Shown: positions 43,331 to 53,315, counted from the first letter of the stretch. The stretch: DNA of 64,000 bases from Planctomycetota bacterium (GCA_016192525.1 JACPTZ010000073.1:19043-83042), one strand, 5' to 3'. Notes: generated by a model from the sequence alone, not told the origin. Translations and numbers: made by a program.

Positions 43331-45379
43331 TCACTCCACCATCGCCTTGATCACCGCATCCGCCGCGTCGCTGTAGAAATCGATGCGCACCTTCGTGGCC
43401 ATCGCGTCGGGTAGGTCGAGGAGCTGACGGCGCGACGCGACGGGCATCAGGAGCGCCGTAGCCTGCTTCTCGATGGCGATCTCGGCAATGGCCGTCGCGT
43501 TCGGAATGAGTTCCACCGATCCGCCGAGATTCAGGCCCCCGACGACGATGAGCCCGCCCTTGGTGCTCCTCTCCAACAAAGCGCTGGTGAGAGCGACGAG
43601 CACCGGTAGTCCGAGCCCGCCCCCGGTCTTGTCCGCGTCCATCGCGCGGAGTTGGACGGAGAACTCGTGCGAGCGCGGATCGCGATCTCCGACCAGCTTG
43701 CGCGCCTGGGTGTAGAGATTCTGCTCGCCCACCCGCACGCTCTCCCTGAAGGCGGGCGGCGGAGGGGTGTTCAGGAGGTGAACGCCACCTCCCGGGCCTT
43801 GCGCGACCTCGATTCGGTAGAGCCCCGGTCCCGCCTCCCCGCCCCCCGGGCTGATCGCCCAGACCTGGCCCGGCGGCAGGGGGTCCGTCTCGATCGCCTC
43901 GTCGCTGTGCAGTTCCGGTGTGGAGACGAACTGCTCCACCCCCTCCACCCCGAGCGTGTAGCTGAAGTGCGTGTTGCGAAACTCGCTCTTCAGGCAACGC
44001 TTCTGCTGCTCCTTCACTCGGCGCCGCGATTCCAGCGCCATCCGGACGATCCGCTCCAGCGCCTCGTCCGGCACCGGCATCTGCGGGTCGGGGAACAGCA
44101 ACTTGGTCAGGCCGCTCACGGTCTTGTTCACGGCCTCGATGTCTCTCCCGCTGAGGGCCCCTCCGAGATGCACCCGCTCGTGCATCACGTTCATGCGGCT
44201 CCCGAGGCGAAGCCTATTGCAGCACTCGCTCAGGAAGTCGCTGACCAGGCCGAAGTGATTGGTGAAGTTCTCGCGCAAGCTGAGCTTCGGAAAGTCCCAA
44301 CCTGGCGCGTAAGCGTGAATCCGGTCCATGAAGGCCGTGTCGTCCTGCATCTCAGCCGGCAATGGGCTGAGCAGGTGACCGATCCGCTGCTGGTGCGCCA
44401 CGTCCGCGTCCAGATTCCCCAGCATGACCAGGCTGCCGTCCGCCCGGATGCTCTCCTTTCCCCGGCTGAATTCTCCCGAGGCCATGTAGCCCTTCATGAT
44501 GTTGACGCCGTCCTTCTGGTCGAAGGAGATTCCAGACACCTCGTCGAAGCAGACGACGTCGTAGTGGCAGACGAGGCCTCGCTGCCCGCTGGAGTTGTTC
44601 ACGAACATCTTCGCGACGGTCGCCTTCCCGCCCGAGATGAGGTGGGAATACGGCGAGATCTGCTGATAGAGGTGGCTCTTCCCCGTGCCGCGCGGGCCCA
44701 GTTCCACGAAGTTGTAGTTCCGCTCCACGAAGGGGACCATCCTGAGCAGAGCGACTCCTTTTGCCCGATCCGTGAGGGCGGACGGCTCCAGACCGATGGA
44801 TCGTAGAAGGAAGTCGATCCACTCTGCGAGGTTGAACGCCTGGCGTCCCTTCGCGAGGGCATCCAGCACGTCCGCCTTCGACATCTGGATCGGCCGCAGC
44901 CCGTCGATCGAGAAGGGATTGTCGTTCTGTTGCTGACCGATGAGGGGATCGTACGCCAGCGTGACCTCCGCGTAGAAGCCGCCCGTCAGCATCCGCTCGT
45001 GCTCCCGGACCAGCGAGTCGCCGATCCGCACATGACCTATCCCCAGGCTCGGCAGCTCGGCGACGAACCGGTCCTTTCGGGCATCCAACCGGGCCTTGAC
45101 GATGTCGATGATCTTGACCGGGCCCTTGTCCCGCGCCCGCGCCTTGAACAGCTCCTCCTCGCCCGTCCGCACCGTCCGGTCCTTGAGCTGTTTCTCCACG
45201 ATCTCCAGCCCCTCCGCGATTTCCTTCTCGTTGACCGTGGCGCAGTAGCGGCCCAGGAGGAATTCGACAACGTAGGTGGGCACCGGGTATTGCCGGGCGT
45301 ACTTGCGCACCAGATCCTTTCGGACGATGTAGCCGTCGAAGCCGGAGGCCGCCAGTTTGTCGATCGCGTCCATTTCCAT
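43331..45379 (-). CDS. brxL: BREX system Lon-like protein BrxL
   Basis: Component of type 1 BREX phage defence, 682 residues. N-terminal BrxL region, an AAA-type ATPase core with Walker A ELGPRGTGKSHLYQQIS and Walker B VVCFDEVSGISF, the sensor region MLGNLDADVAHQQRIGHL, and a C-terminal Lon-like domain (TGGGLGLPVLVALTSALLE, GGLNLGGSVELIPNA). The Lon Ser position is replaced in the GGGLGLP motif, in line with BrxL acting as a DNA-binding motor rather than a protease. The ATG at 45379 has GGAG 7-8 nt upstream. It follows pglZ by 11 nt. Confidence 0.95.
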   Translation of the reverse strand: MEMDAIDKLAASGFDGYIVRKDLVRKYARQYPVPTYVVEFLLGRYCATVNEKEIAEGLEIVEKQLKDRTVRTGEEELFKARARDKGPVKIIDIVKARLDARKDRFVAELPSLGIGHVRIGDSLVREHERMLTGGFYAEVTLAYDPLIGQQQNDNPFSIDGLRPIQMSKADVLDALAKGRQAFNLAEWIDFLLRSIGLEPSALTDRAKGVALLRMVPFVERNYNFVELGPRGTGKSHLYQQISPYSHLISGGKATVAKMFVNNSSGQRGLVCHYDVVCFDEVSGISFDQKDGVNIMKGYMASGEFSRGKESIRADGSLVMLGNLDADVAHQQRIGHLLSPLPAEMQDDTAFMDRIHAYAPGWDFPKLSLRENFTNHFGLVSDFLSECCNRLRLGSRMNVMHERVHLGGALSGRDIEAVNKTVSGLTKLLFPDPQMPVPDEALERIVRMALESRRRVKEQQKRCLKSEFRNTHFSYTLGVEGVEQFVSTPELHSDEAIETDPLPPGQVWAISPGGGEAGPGLYRIEVAQGPGGGVHLLNTPPPPAFRESVRVGEQNLYTQARKLVGDRDPRSHEFSVQLRAMDADKTGGGLGLPVLVALTSALLERSTKGGLIVVGGLNLGGSVELIPNATAIAEIAIEKQATALLMPVASRRQLLDLPDAMATKVRIDFYSDAADAVIKAMVE

Positions 45380-45390
45380 GGGATATCTCC

Positions 45391-47742
45391 TCACTCCTTC
45401 CCGCCGACCGTGGTTGGATGTTTCGTCAACACACGCCCTGTCGTATCCAGGACTACCGCCACGACGGCTGTGCCCGCCTTGCCGTCATCCTCAACTACGA
45501 GGCTGGTCCGCCCCCCTTCCTCCAGCGGTTTCGGCGCAGCAGCCATTGACGAGGCCGGGTCATTCGCCTTGGTCCGAAGATCCACCCGCAGGCGCGTATC
45601 CATCGGCTCGACCCGGATTCGACAGCGCATCCCCACCCACTGGATCTCGACGATTCGGGCCTGGATCGCCTCCGCCGCGGGGACGATACGAAGGTCCGGA
45701 AGCAGACACTCTTGCAGGCTCAAACCCCCATGCGCGTATTCGAGCCCGGCCGAGAAGCAGGCCACGCCCGGGGCCGTCGCGTACACCTCCGTCGGGTTCC
45801 AGTGCCACTGGGCCGTGGGAACTTGCACCCGGGAGGCGCCCTTGATGGCCGCGCAGCGAGCCCACTTGCTTTCGGCGAGATAGTTGGGGAGGTCGTGTCT
45901 CGGAAGACCGCCTGGAAGCAGGAGCCAACCGTGATCGGTCACAACCCGGACGGACCGCCAGCCGGCGACCAACAGTCCCGCGATCCGTTCGCACAGGCCC
46001 TCCAGCTCCTCATCGACGGCGGCCGCGAGCCGCGCTTCCATCTTGTGACCCCACTTGTCGATCTGCCCCGCCTCGGTCCACCCTCGCGCGTCGGACTGTC
46101 CGGGAGAGCCCGCTTCTCCCGACGGTATCCACTGAACCCCCTCGCGCCCCAGCAAATCTCTGAACCGGTCCGTGGTCAGCGGTTGGCCCGCTCCGGCGAT
46201 CTCGGGCGAGAATGTTTCAGGGATCTTCCTGCCGACGATGCGTGTCGCGACTGGTGACGCCGCGGGCTTGCCCGTCGCCGTCACGGTCGGGAGGGCCGCC
46301 CAGCGCTGTTGCCGGCTTACCTTCATCTCCCGGGCCTCCAGCATGGCGCACAGCCGCTGGGCGAGGTCGAACCGCAGACCATCGGCGAAGAGGATGCACT
46401 CTCCCGGTGCCGCCTCGACCACGGACAGCACGCCCCTTGCGGGAAGAGGGTGTCGCTTCACGGCATCCTGGAATCGGCGAGCCGAATCGTCCAGCCACGG
46501 CAGATAGAGGGCGCGGATGGCGGAGCGGACGGCGTCCGAGTCCGCCCCGGTTCGCACGGCGGCCCATGATTTCAACGCCGCGTCGTCGGCCAGGTAGGCC
46601 CCCTCGCCGTAGGAGCGGGCCATTTCATCCGGCGTCTCACCTCCGGGCAGGGAAGCGGTTCGGCGGGCCAGGACGGCGAGATGTTCGAGCGCCTGGGCGA
46701 GAGTGCTCTTCCCGAGCCTCGCCCACACCCACTGCCGGCGGAGGCCATGCTCCTCTTCCAGGGCGAGTGTCCGACCGCGCGCTTCCGCGGCATCGGAGTC
46801 CTGCATCTTGGCAAACGCGTCCCGTAGCGACGCCTCCGCCCGCTCGTTCTCGTCCGGCCAAGTGGACTTGTCGAAGGATAACTCGCCCGAAGGCCTGCAC
46901 CGTACGAGAAGCTCAGGGATGCCGGGATAGGCATCGGGCGCTTCGACATAACGGTCCCACAAGGCGCTCCATCCCGATCCCTTTCTGAGGCCCAAGCGCT
47001 CGCCCGCGGCCGTCTCGCCGTCCATCTCCGGGTCGAACTGGAATTTCGCCTGGCATCGTGATCGGAACGCCTTCCAGCGGGCATCTTCCCATGCGCCGCG
47101 GGTGGCGGCAGGGGCGCTCATCCAAGTGAGGAGATCGCGCGGCTGATCGCCCACGAGGAGCTTGTCGAAGTCCTCCGCCTCAAGGTGTCGCCCGAGCAGT
47201 TGAGTGACGGGGACACCGGCCAGGGCGCGAAGGGCCTGCTGGAGAGAGTGTCGCGTGGCTGAGTCCTTGGCCAGGTCCAGCCCGAGGCCGTCGTCGGACC
47301 CCAGGAAGGCCTCGACCGTCCAGTCTTTCCCGTTCCGCTGCGTCCAGACGAGGCCGCGGTACTGCAGCTCGATGAGAGGTTGCAGCTCCTCCGGGCACTC
47401 TTCGCCGGCGCGCAGTTCCTGACGGCCCACCCCGGGCAGGTAGATGACGGGCACCACGTCGTCCGGAATGCGGGGCTCGTCGAGGCTTCGCGCGATGACG
47501 CACTTGAGCCAGATGGCGGGACCGGTTCGCCTCGCCTTGTCGTAGCCTCCATGGACGAAGAAGTGCGGGAGGCGCGCCAGCAGCGGTTCGACGAGGGCCT
47601 TCCACTGGCCGTCGGCGTCGGTCCAGAGCACGGCCGCCGGCGGCACGGAGTCCCCCGGCGGATGCCGCGCCGCTTGTTCGAGCGACTGGATCAGACGCTC
47701 GATGAACGTGGCGGCGAGGCGTGAGGTCCCCTTGGATTTCAT
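45391..47742 (-). CDS. pglZ: BREX-1 phosphatase PglZ, type B
   Basis: Alkaline-phosphatase-superfamily protein of BREX, 783 residues. The N-terminal part is helical with WTDADGQWKALVEPLL. The PglZ core lies in the second half: CILFADGLRFDLAQRL (metal-binding Asp), VRVVTDHGWLLLPGGLP (Asp-His metal site) and HGGLSLQECLLPDLRI. The arrangement and the HGGLS/QEC motif match PglZ type B. It ends 11 nt before brxL and begins 45 nt after fic, so the three genes form one unit. PglZ is needed for BREX defence; its substrate is not known. Confidence 0.93.
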   Translation of the reverse strand: MKSKGTSRLAATFIERLIQSLEQAARHPPGDSVPPAAVLWTDADGQWKALVEPLLARLPHFFVHGGYDKARRTGPAIWLKCVIARSLDEPRIPDDVVPVIYLPGVGRQELRAGEECPEELQPLIELQYRGLVWTQRNGKDWTVEAFLGSDDGLGLDLAKDSATRHSLQQALRALAGVPVTQLLGRHLEAEDFDKLLVGDQPRDLLTWMSAPAATRGAWEDARWKAFRSRCQAKFQFDPEMDGETAAGERLGLRKGSGWSALWDRYVEAPDAYPGIPELLVRCRPSGELSFDKSTWPDENERAEASLRDAFAKMQDSDAAEARGRTLALEEEHGLRRQWVWARLGKSTLAQALEHLAVLARRTASLPGGETPDEMARSYGEGAYLADDAALKSWAAVRTGADSDAVRSAIRALYLPWLDDSARRFQDAVKRHPLPARGVLSVVEAAPGECILFADGLRFDLAQRLCAMLEAREMKVSRQQRWAALPTVTATGKPAASPVATRIVGRKIPETFSPEIAGAGQPLTTDRFRDLLGREGVQWIPSGEAGSPGQSDARGWTEAGQIDKWGHKMEARLAAAVDEELEGLCERIAGLLVAGWRSVRVVTDHGWLLLPGGLPRHDLPNYLAESKWARCAAIKGASRVQVPTAQWHWNPTEVYATAPGVACFSAGLEYAHGGLSLQECLLPDLRIVPAAEAIQARIVEIQWVGMRCRIRVEPMDTRLRVDLRTKANDPASSMAAAPKPLEEGGRTSLVVEDDGKAGTAVVAVVLDTTGRVLTKHPTTVGGKE

Positions 47743-47787
47743 GGGTGAATCCGGCGAATGTGATCACCAAAGCGTTTCGTGATGCAA

Positions 47788-48846
47788 TTAACGATTATCT
47801 GATCCAATTCGCTCCCATTGTGCATCCCGCCCCATTCCGAGACACCGGAGCTTGCCCTTCCGCCTGAGATCGGACAAGGCCCTTCTCAGCGTCGGATAAC
47901 TCACACCGGGACATGTCCGCTGGAGGTCGCCGAAACGGAACCTGCCCGGGAAACGCAAGATGGCGTTCTCGACCATCTCCCGCTTCGCTCCCCGAGCCGA
48001 CGTAAGAGACCCCACCCGCGCCTCGAAGTCCTTGTAGGCGGCCGTCAGCATACCGAGGAAGTAATTCCACCAGGGTCGGAGGTCGTGCCTGGCCTCGTGC
48101 CAGCCCTGAGAACTCTTGTGCAGGGCCTCGTAATACGTCTCCTTGCTCTCTTCGACGATGCGCTCCAGGCTGATGTACCGTCCGACCTCGTAGTCGCCCT
48201 GATAGAGCAGGAGCAGGGCCAGCAGCCGGCCGATCCGCCCGTTTCCATCCATGAACGGATGAACGCACTCGAAGTCCAGGACGAACGTCGCGATGAGAAG
48301 CAGCGGTTCAACCTGACCCTCGTCCAGCGCCTCCTGGAACAGTCCAACCAGCCGTTCCATGTACTCGGCTGTCGCCAGAGCCGAAACGGGGCGGAAACGG
48401 ACGACCCGCTTCCCGTCCGGCCGAACCTCGAAGATGGCGTTGTCCTTTTCCTTCCAGGCGCCGCCCTTCACCTCCGTGTGGCGGAGCATCGTCCGGTGCC
48501 AGTCGTGGATGAGTTTCGTCGAGAGTTGCATCGACCCATGATGGGTGTGGATGTCGGACAAGACGTCCCGGTACCCGGCCACCTCCTGCTCCGACCGGTC
48601 CTTGGGGCGTGTCTTCCGGGTGATCAGGGGCTCAAGGCGATCGGGGGAGACGGTGATCCCCTCGATGCGGTTGGATGACTCGGCGCTCTGCACCATCGCG
48701 ACCCGCCGAAGCGTCTCCAGTACCTCGGGAAACTGTTCCAGGTACAGCGCCTGGCGGCCCTGAAATCTCCCCAAGGCGTGGATCGCCTTGAGAAGCGAGT
48801 GGGAGACGAGCGTGTCCTGCACGTACCCATGCTCGAAGGATTTCAT
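47788..48846 (-). CDS. Fic family protein (class II, self-inhibited)
   Basis: AMP-transferase family, 352 residues. The active-site motif is complete: HPFMDGNGRIGRLLALLLL (HPFxDGNGRxGR). The N-terminal helix carries the inhibitory motif SNRIEG (S-x-x-x-E-G), typical of class II Fic proteins that hold themselves inactive. A C-terminal winged-helix-like region (FGDLQRTCPGVSYPTLRRAL) fits the usual HTH of this Fic group. It sits inside the BREX locus between pglX and pglZ, upstream of pglZ in the same direction; Fic genes are rare but known neighbours of BREX. Confidence 0.93.
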   Translation of the reverse strand: MKSFEHGYVQDTLVSHSLLKAIHALGRFQGRQALYLEQFPEVLETLRRVAMVQSAESSNRIEGITVSPDRLEPLITRKTRPKDRSEQEVAGYRDVLSDIHTHHGSMQLSTKLIHDWHRTMLRHTEVKGGAWKEKDNAIFEVRPDGKRVVRFRPVSALATAEYMERLVGLFQEALDEGQVEPLLLIATFVLDFECVHPFMDGNGRIGRLLALLLLYQGDYEVGRYISLERIVEESKETYYEALHKSSQGWHEARHDLRPWWNYFLGMLTAAYKDFEARVGSLTSARGAKREMVENAILRFPGRFRFGDLQRTCPGVSYPTLRRALSDLRRKGKLRCLGMGRDAQWERIGSDNR

Positions 48847-48857
48847 GCGTGGGTCTT

Positions 48858-49206
48858 CCGGGTCTCGTGTGGGTGGAGATCAAGGCTTGTGCGTCGTGAG
48901 CCCCCGAAGGGGGCGCTAGAGTCCAGCCCACGGCGCAAGCCGTGGGTATTGACGGGACAGAAAGGGCCAGCCCCCGAAGGGGGCGACAGAAGGCCGCATC
49001 GTGGGAGTGTGTGCGATCCACACTCTCCATCATGGGGCCGGTCTTCTTTCGCCCCTCCGGGGCTTGCACTGACATGCCGTGGTCGAACCCACGGCTTGCG
49101 CCGTGGGCTGAAATCTGTCGCCGCTCCGCGGCTGGGCGATCTAACAACGCCTGTCCAATGACAGTGGCGTTGCGCAGACCGCATCCCCAACCCACATGAA
49201 ACCCGG
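48858..49206. mobile_element. MITE/REP-like insertion between fic and pglX
   Basis: Imperfect terminal repeats CCGGGTCTCGTGTGGGT (48858-48874) and the complement of CCGGGTTTCATGTGGGT (49190-49206) bound about 349 bp without a gene. Inside are two copies of the palindrome CCCACGGCGCAAGCCGTGGG in opposite orientation (48927-48946, 49088-49107) and two CCCCCGAAGGGGG units (48901, 48971). The ends belong to the same family as the element at 41553. Confidence 0.65.
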
Positions 49207-49213
49207 TAGTGCC

Positions 49214-52200
49214 TCATTTGTGGGCGCCTTTCCCCTCTCGCGCCGCCTGCTTCACGGCATTCGTGTAGTGACAGGCATTCTGCCGGTCGCCCGTGAACCC
49301 CCGTCCGCCCTTCCAGTCTACAGCCTTGCCGTCCCAGCCCCAGAACCAGGGATAGTCGTCCTTCGGACGCGACGGTTCGACCCCGCGATCCTTGTCCCAC
49401 TTGATGTTGGGCTTCCATCGCAGGACGCCGGCGCCGGAGCGGCCGCGGGAGAGCGCGGCGGACATGAACGGTCGGATGTTCATGCGCACGCCGTCGTTGA
49501 TGTCCGGCGCCCAGCCGATCGGTTGCCGGGAGAGCGGCTTCCAGCGGACGAAGAGGTCGTACGGAGGCTCGCCGGCGAGGACCTTCTCCAGTTCGCCCTG
49601 CAACTCCAACGCGGCCGCGAGACGGGCGTCGGCCCCTTCATCTCCGCGCTTCACGGCCGACTTCTGACGCGCGATCCAGTCCCCGAGATACGAGTAGGCG
49701 AGCGATTGGAGGAGCTTGTGCCCCTTGCCGCCCCCCTCCGCCAGACGGTGGTAGTTCACGAACGCATGGAACCCGTCCTTGCGACCGTCCCAGAGGTGCC
49801 AGACGAACGGGCGATGATGGAACAGGGCGCAGTGCTGGGCGAAGAAGTCGTCGCGGAGCCAGTCGGCGAGCGACTCCGCCTCGGCGCCGGTGGCGGAGAC
49901 GAGTTCGCGCTCCTTGGCCGGCGACCAGTCCGTCCCGAACGCGGCGGCGAGGAGCGCGCGGAGCCGGTCGGCGGCGGGCTCTTCACGCTGGACGGCCGCG
50001 AGACAGACGATGCCGTCGGCGTCCGCGAACCCGAGAAGGTCGTCGCACCTCTTCACCAGCGCTCGCGCCTCGGCGGCGAGGCGCATCTTCGGGTCGAGTT
50101 CCGGCGGCCAGCGATAGCCGAGGAGTCGGGCGACGGCGACCTGGAGCGGGGCCGTGGACCGCGCCGGGTGGCCGTGGAAGAGCCACTGCGTCGGGTCGTC
50201 GCTCTCCGGCTCCGGCAGCCCGTTCGGGTATTTCTCCGCCGCAATCTTCTGCCAGTGGGCGAGGTCGAAGGGGACCTTGACCAAGGTTGCATTGGTGACA
50301 TTTGTCTTCTGGTCCAACTCGCGAATCGTCCCTCGATAATCGTCCGAGGAACAAAAGGCCCAGATCGCCAGCGTCATCGAGCGTTCATGAGGGAGGACCA
50401 CTGCACAGTTCGTGTCGAAGACTTCACCAGTATAGAGCGTGCTTGGCATGTGTCTCATCTGACGGACAACGACGCCCGTCCTGCCCCACGCCTCCTCTCC
50501 TCTCACAAAGGCGCTTCCAGCGTCTACGGCGATCATGAGGTCGTTCCCCCACCACAGGACGAGTTCGCGCCCACCATATGGAATGGTCTCGTCTACCGTG
50601 CCCTGCCAGAACTTCCATTCTGTGAAGTCCCGAATCTCCCAAAAGAACCGTCCAAAATGGCCGACGTCAGCTGGCGAAATCCCCTGGAGCGAGACTGCAC
50701 ATTCTCCAAGCAAAGGGAAACTCGGCAAGGTTGTTAGAAGGAGACGAGCGTCCGGAGTATCTAGCTGGCTCGCCTGCGGGACGACCGCGATTTCAGCCAG
50801 CGTCTCACCACGGAGCATCGAAGCTTTCACATCTTGGTCCTTCGATGCCGAGACATCGATTCCAACCATTGAGTGCAACCCGTGTGGAACGGCGCCCGTC
50901 AGGCCAACAAGCGTGGTCGTGGCGGCCCACCAGTTCATGTCTCGGAATGCGTTTGCACCCAGTCTCGCGACGAAGTTCCACGTCCGCTCCTTGAGCAGCG
51001 ACTCGCGCAGTTTGGTGTAGCTGGTGAGGAACAGCCAGTTCTGCGGTGTGACGAGGGCGGCGGTCCCGCCCGCGCCGCAGAGTTCCAGGCACCGGAGGAC
51101 GAACGCGGTGGCGAGATCGGGCTTGCCTTCGGCGAAGTGGGCCTCGATGTGCCCCTTGAGCGGCTTGTCCTGCTTGCCGCGGGCAAGATACGGGACATTC
51201 GTGAGGATCAGCGTGTAGTGGCGCGCCAGCAATGCCGCGGCGTTGGCCATCCCCTGCGCCGTCACGACGGCCTCGTTCGCCGCGGCGTCCCTCCGTACCG
51301 TGTCGCTCTTGAGCACCTTGTGGAGGAGAGGCGCCAGATCTCCGAATCCGGCCTCGAAGACATCCCCGTCGGCGACCTGTCTCGGATCGATGAGCGATCC
51401 CAGGATCGGCCCTTGTCCGAACAGATCGTGGAGCCGTCCCATCCCCGCCCGCAGACGGGAATCCTTCCCGCCCAGCCGGACCCATTCCTCCTTCTCGACG
51501 CCGACGGACAGGCCCGAGCAGGCGACCTTCAGCGACGGGAGCGGGAGAATGCGACCGACCGATTTCCACGCCGAGAACGCGACGGCGAAGGCCGCGATCT
51601 GCGTGCAGCGGGCGTCGATCTCCAGACCGTGGAGACCCTCAGCGAGGACCGCCCGTGTCGCCTCCTCGCGCGACAGCCCCTCCTCGTACATGCGCAACCG
51701 GACGAGGCATTCGAGGGCGGCGACGAGGAAGTGACCCGAGCCGCAGCAGGGGTCGAGGACGGCGATCTCCTTCGCGCTCTTCGGCCATCCCTCGAACGTC
51801 CCGGCCGCCGGGCGCCATGGCCCTTTGCCTCCTTCCTCCCGCACGAACCGCAGGTATTCCCACTCGTAGCCGGGGATCGCGCAAGCCTCTCGCAGTTCGT
51901 CCTCGGAGGCGGCCGACTTCGCGAGGTCCGGCCTCGCCGCGAGCACCTTCCCGGCGTGCCATGCGCCGACGGTGTTATGGAGGAGGAAGAGCACCATGTA
52001 GTGCTCGGTGAAGAGCTGGGTGACGGGCGCGATCTCGTCGGCGCCGATCTTCACGCCGGAGCGGTTCACCGCCTCCTTTTCCCTCGCCTGCCAGAACTGG
52101 TAGACCCAGCCGAGGGCGTCGTCGGCCTCGAACACGGCCTCCGGGAGGCCCTCCAGCAGGGCCTCCAGCTTGCCCCGATGTTCGGGGGAGAACGGGACGC

Positions 52201-52678
52201 GGAGGACGGGATCGTCGGGACGAAAGATCTCGGGGAGCATCCGTTGCGCGAATCGGCTGGCGAGTTCCCACGGGTCAATGCCCTGTTCGCGCGCCACGTC
52301 GCGGCACTCCTCGATGCTCACGGGGACGTGGTGTTCGGGCTCGATCAGCAGGCCGTTCTCCGCGAGGCACCGGGCAAACAGCATCCGGTGCCAGTATTCG
52401 TAGGCGCACTCGTGGGAGAGATGGCGGATCTCCTGGGTTCCGCGACGGCTGTCGCGGGGGTCGCCGAGTTGCTTGGCGTGGGCGCGAAGCCGATTGCGCA
52501 ACGACCGGTGCTCCGGGCTCATGCCGGAGTGCGGCTCGGCCTCATGCACCGCGATCGCGCGAAGCGCCTCACCCGCGCCGGCCTCGGCGATCTCGCGGGC
52601 GGCGACGACGGTTCGTTCCAGGAACTTTCTCAGATCCGACGCGAGCGCGGCCATCCGCGAGTCCTCGTCCTGGATCAT
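49214..52678 (-). CDS. pglX: BREX-1 adenine-specific DNA methyltransferase PglX
   Basis: Marks self DNA for BREX, 1154 residues. The S-adenosylmethionine site is VLDPCCGSGHFLVAALECL, followed by GLEIDARCTQIAAFAVAF. The catalytic motif (N/D)PP(Y/F) reads NVPY in LILTNVPYLARGKQDKP, a variant I recall from other large Eco57I-type enzymes. A long C-terminal target-recognition part follows (LFHGHPARSTAPLQVAVARLLG, then LADWLRDDFFAQHCALFHHRPF). The ATG at 52678 overlaps the NYN gene stop by 4 nt. It ends close to the MITE insertion that separates it from fic. Confidence 0.92.
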   Translation of the reverse strand: MIQDEDSRMAALASDLRKFLERTVVAAREIAEAGAGEALRAIAVHEAEPHSGMSPEHRSLRNRLRAHAKQLGDPRDSRRGTQEIRHLSHECAYEYWHRMLFARCLAENGLLIEPEHHVPVSIEECRDVAREQGIDPWELASRFAQRMLPEIFRPDDPVLRVPFSPEHRGKLEALLEGLPEAVFEADDALGWVYQFWQAREKEAVNRSGVKIGADEIAPVTQLFTEHYMVLFLLHNTVGAWHAGKVLAARPDLAKSAASEDELREACAIPGYEWEYLRFVREEGGKGPWRPAAGTFEGWPKSAKEIAVLDPCCGSGHFLVAALECLVRLRMYEEGLSREEATRAVLAEGLHGLEIDARCTQIAAFAVAFSAWKSVGRILPLPSLKVACSGLSVGVEKEEWVRLGGKDSRLRAGMGRLHDLFGQGPILGSLIDPRQVADGDVFEAGFGDLAPLLHKVLKSDTVRRDAAANEAVVTAQGMANAAALLARHYTLILTNVPYLARGKQDKPLKGHIEAHFAEGKPDLATAFVLRCLELCGAGGTAALVTPQNWLFLTSYTKLRESLLKERTWNFVARLGANAFRDMNWWAATTTLVGLTGAVPHGLHSMVGIDVSASKDQDVKASMLRGETLAEIAVVPQASQLDTPDARLLLTTLPSFPLLGECAVSLQGISPADVGHFGRFFWEIRDFTEWKFWQGTVDETIPYGGRELVLWWGNDLMIAVDAGSAFVRGEEAWGRTGVVVRQMRHMPSTLYTGEVFDTNCAVVLPHERSMTLAIWAFCSSDDYRGTIRELDQKTNVTNATLVKVPFDLAHWQKIAAEKYPNGLPEPESDDPTQWLFHGHPARSTAPLQVAVARLLGYRWPPELDPKMRLAAEARALVKRCDDLLGFADADGIVCLAAVQREEPAADRLRALLAAAFGTDWSPAKERELVSATGAEAESLADWLRDDFFAQHCALFHHRPFVWHLWDGRKDGFHAFVNYHRLAEGGGKGHKLLQSLAYSYLGDWIARQKSAVKRGDEGADARLAAALELQGELEKVLAGEPPYDLFVRWKPLSRQPIGWAPDINDGVRMNIRPFMSAALSRGRSGAGVLRWKPNIKWDKDRGVEPSRPKDDYPWFWGWDGKAVDWKGGRGFTGDRQNACHYTNAVKQAAREGKGAHK

Positions 52679-53301
52679 GACACGACGTTGTAGTCCTTCG
52701 GATCAGCCACCGCGTCGAAGTCCTTCTTGGCCAGGAAGTGACACCATAGCGGAGCATCGGCCAAGGACAGTCTGGGACGGCTCAAATCGCTGTGCCACGA
52801 TGCGACTTCAGCCCACTTCGTGGATCCAAACCGCCGCATGACGAATTCGAGAGGAGGCTTGAGGTCGGTGTCTGTCGAGGCGATGACTCCGACATCGTAC
52901 ACGTTGTCCATGGCGCCGGCGATGAAGTCGATGGCCAGGCCGACATCCACGCCCTTCTGCTGGGCCCGCGTTTTCGGCCAATCCCGCGGATAGCGGAGCA
53001 TGCGAGGGGCAACCCGAATGCCGGCCTTCTCCCAACGGGCGCACTGTCGCATGTGGGCCGCGTGAGTCTTGGGTTGCCTCCGTGGATCGGGTCGGCCGAT
53101 GTAGACTCGCACCTCGATCAGGGTGCGAGGATCCTGGGGAGCGTAGCGGGGCTGTGGGAGGCGGGCGGCAATCAGAGAGCCTAATTTCAGCGGATCGAAC
53201 TGGCCGAGGACGGAGGGAGCGATTTTGTCGAAGAAGGCGTTGCGAGCGCCCTCGTAACAGTTCTGGTAGTCGATGTACAGGGCGAGCCGTTGGGGAGGCA
53301 T
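52675..53301 (-). CDS. NYN-domain protein (PIN-like ribonuclease)
   Basis: A 208-residue protein with a PIN-like NYN fold: LALYIDYQNCYEGARNAFF (first acidic residue), KGVDVGLAIDFIAGAMDNVYDVGVIASTDTDLKPPLEF (the D...D...S-T-D-x-D acidic cluster). NYN proteins are metal-dependent RNA nucleases. The 4-nt overlap with pglX shows that the two are translated together, so this is part of the BREX operon rather than a neighbour by chance. It begins after a terminator and may have its own promoter. Confidence 0.85.
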   Translation of the reverse strand: MPPQRLALYIDYQNCYEGARNAFFDKIAPSVLGQFDPLKLGSLIAARLPQPRYAPQDPRTLIEVRVYIGRPDPRRQPKTHAAHMRQCARWEKAGIRVAPRMLRYPRDWPKTRAQQKGVDVGLAIDFIAGAMDNVYDVGVIASTDTDLKPPLEFVMRRFGSTKWAEVASWHSDLSRPRLSLADAPLWCHFLAKKDFDAVADPKDYNVVS

Positions 53302-53315
53302 GCAACCTCAGGGCA

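Noticed and set aside
43331..45379. Stand-alone Lon protease
   Set aside because: The Lon-type Ser motif is not present and the gene follows pglZ in a BREX locus, so BrxL is the better call.
50873..52693. 606-aa plus-strand frame opposite pglX
   Set aside because: Shadow of pglX, Arg/Gly/Pro-rich without motifs.
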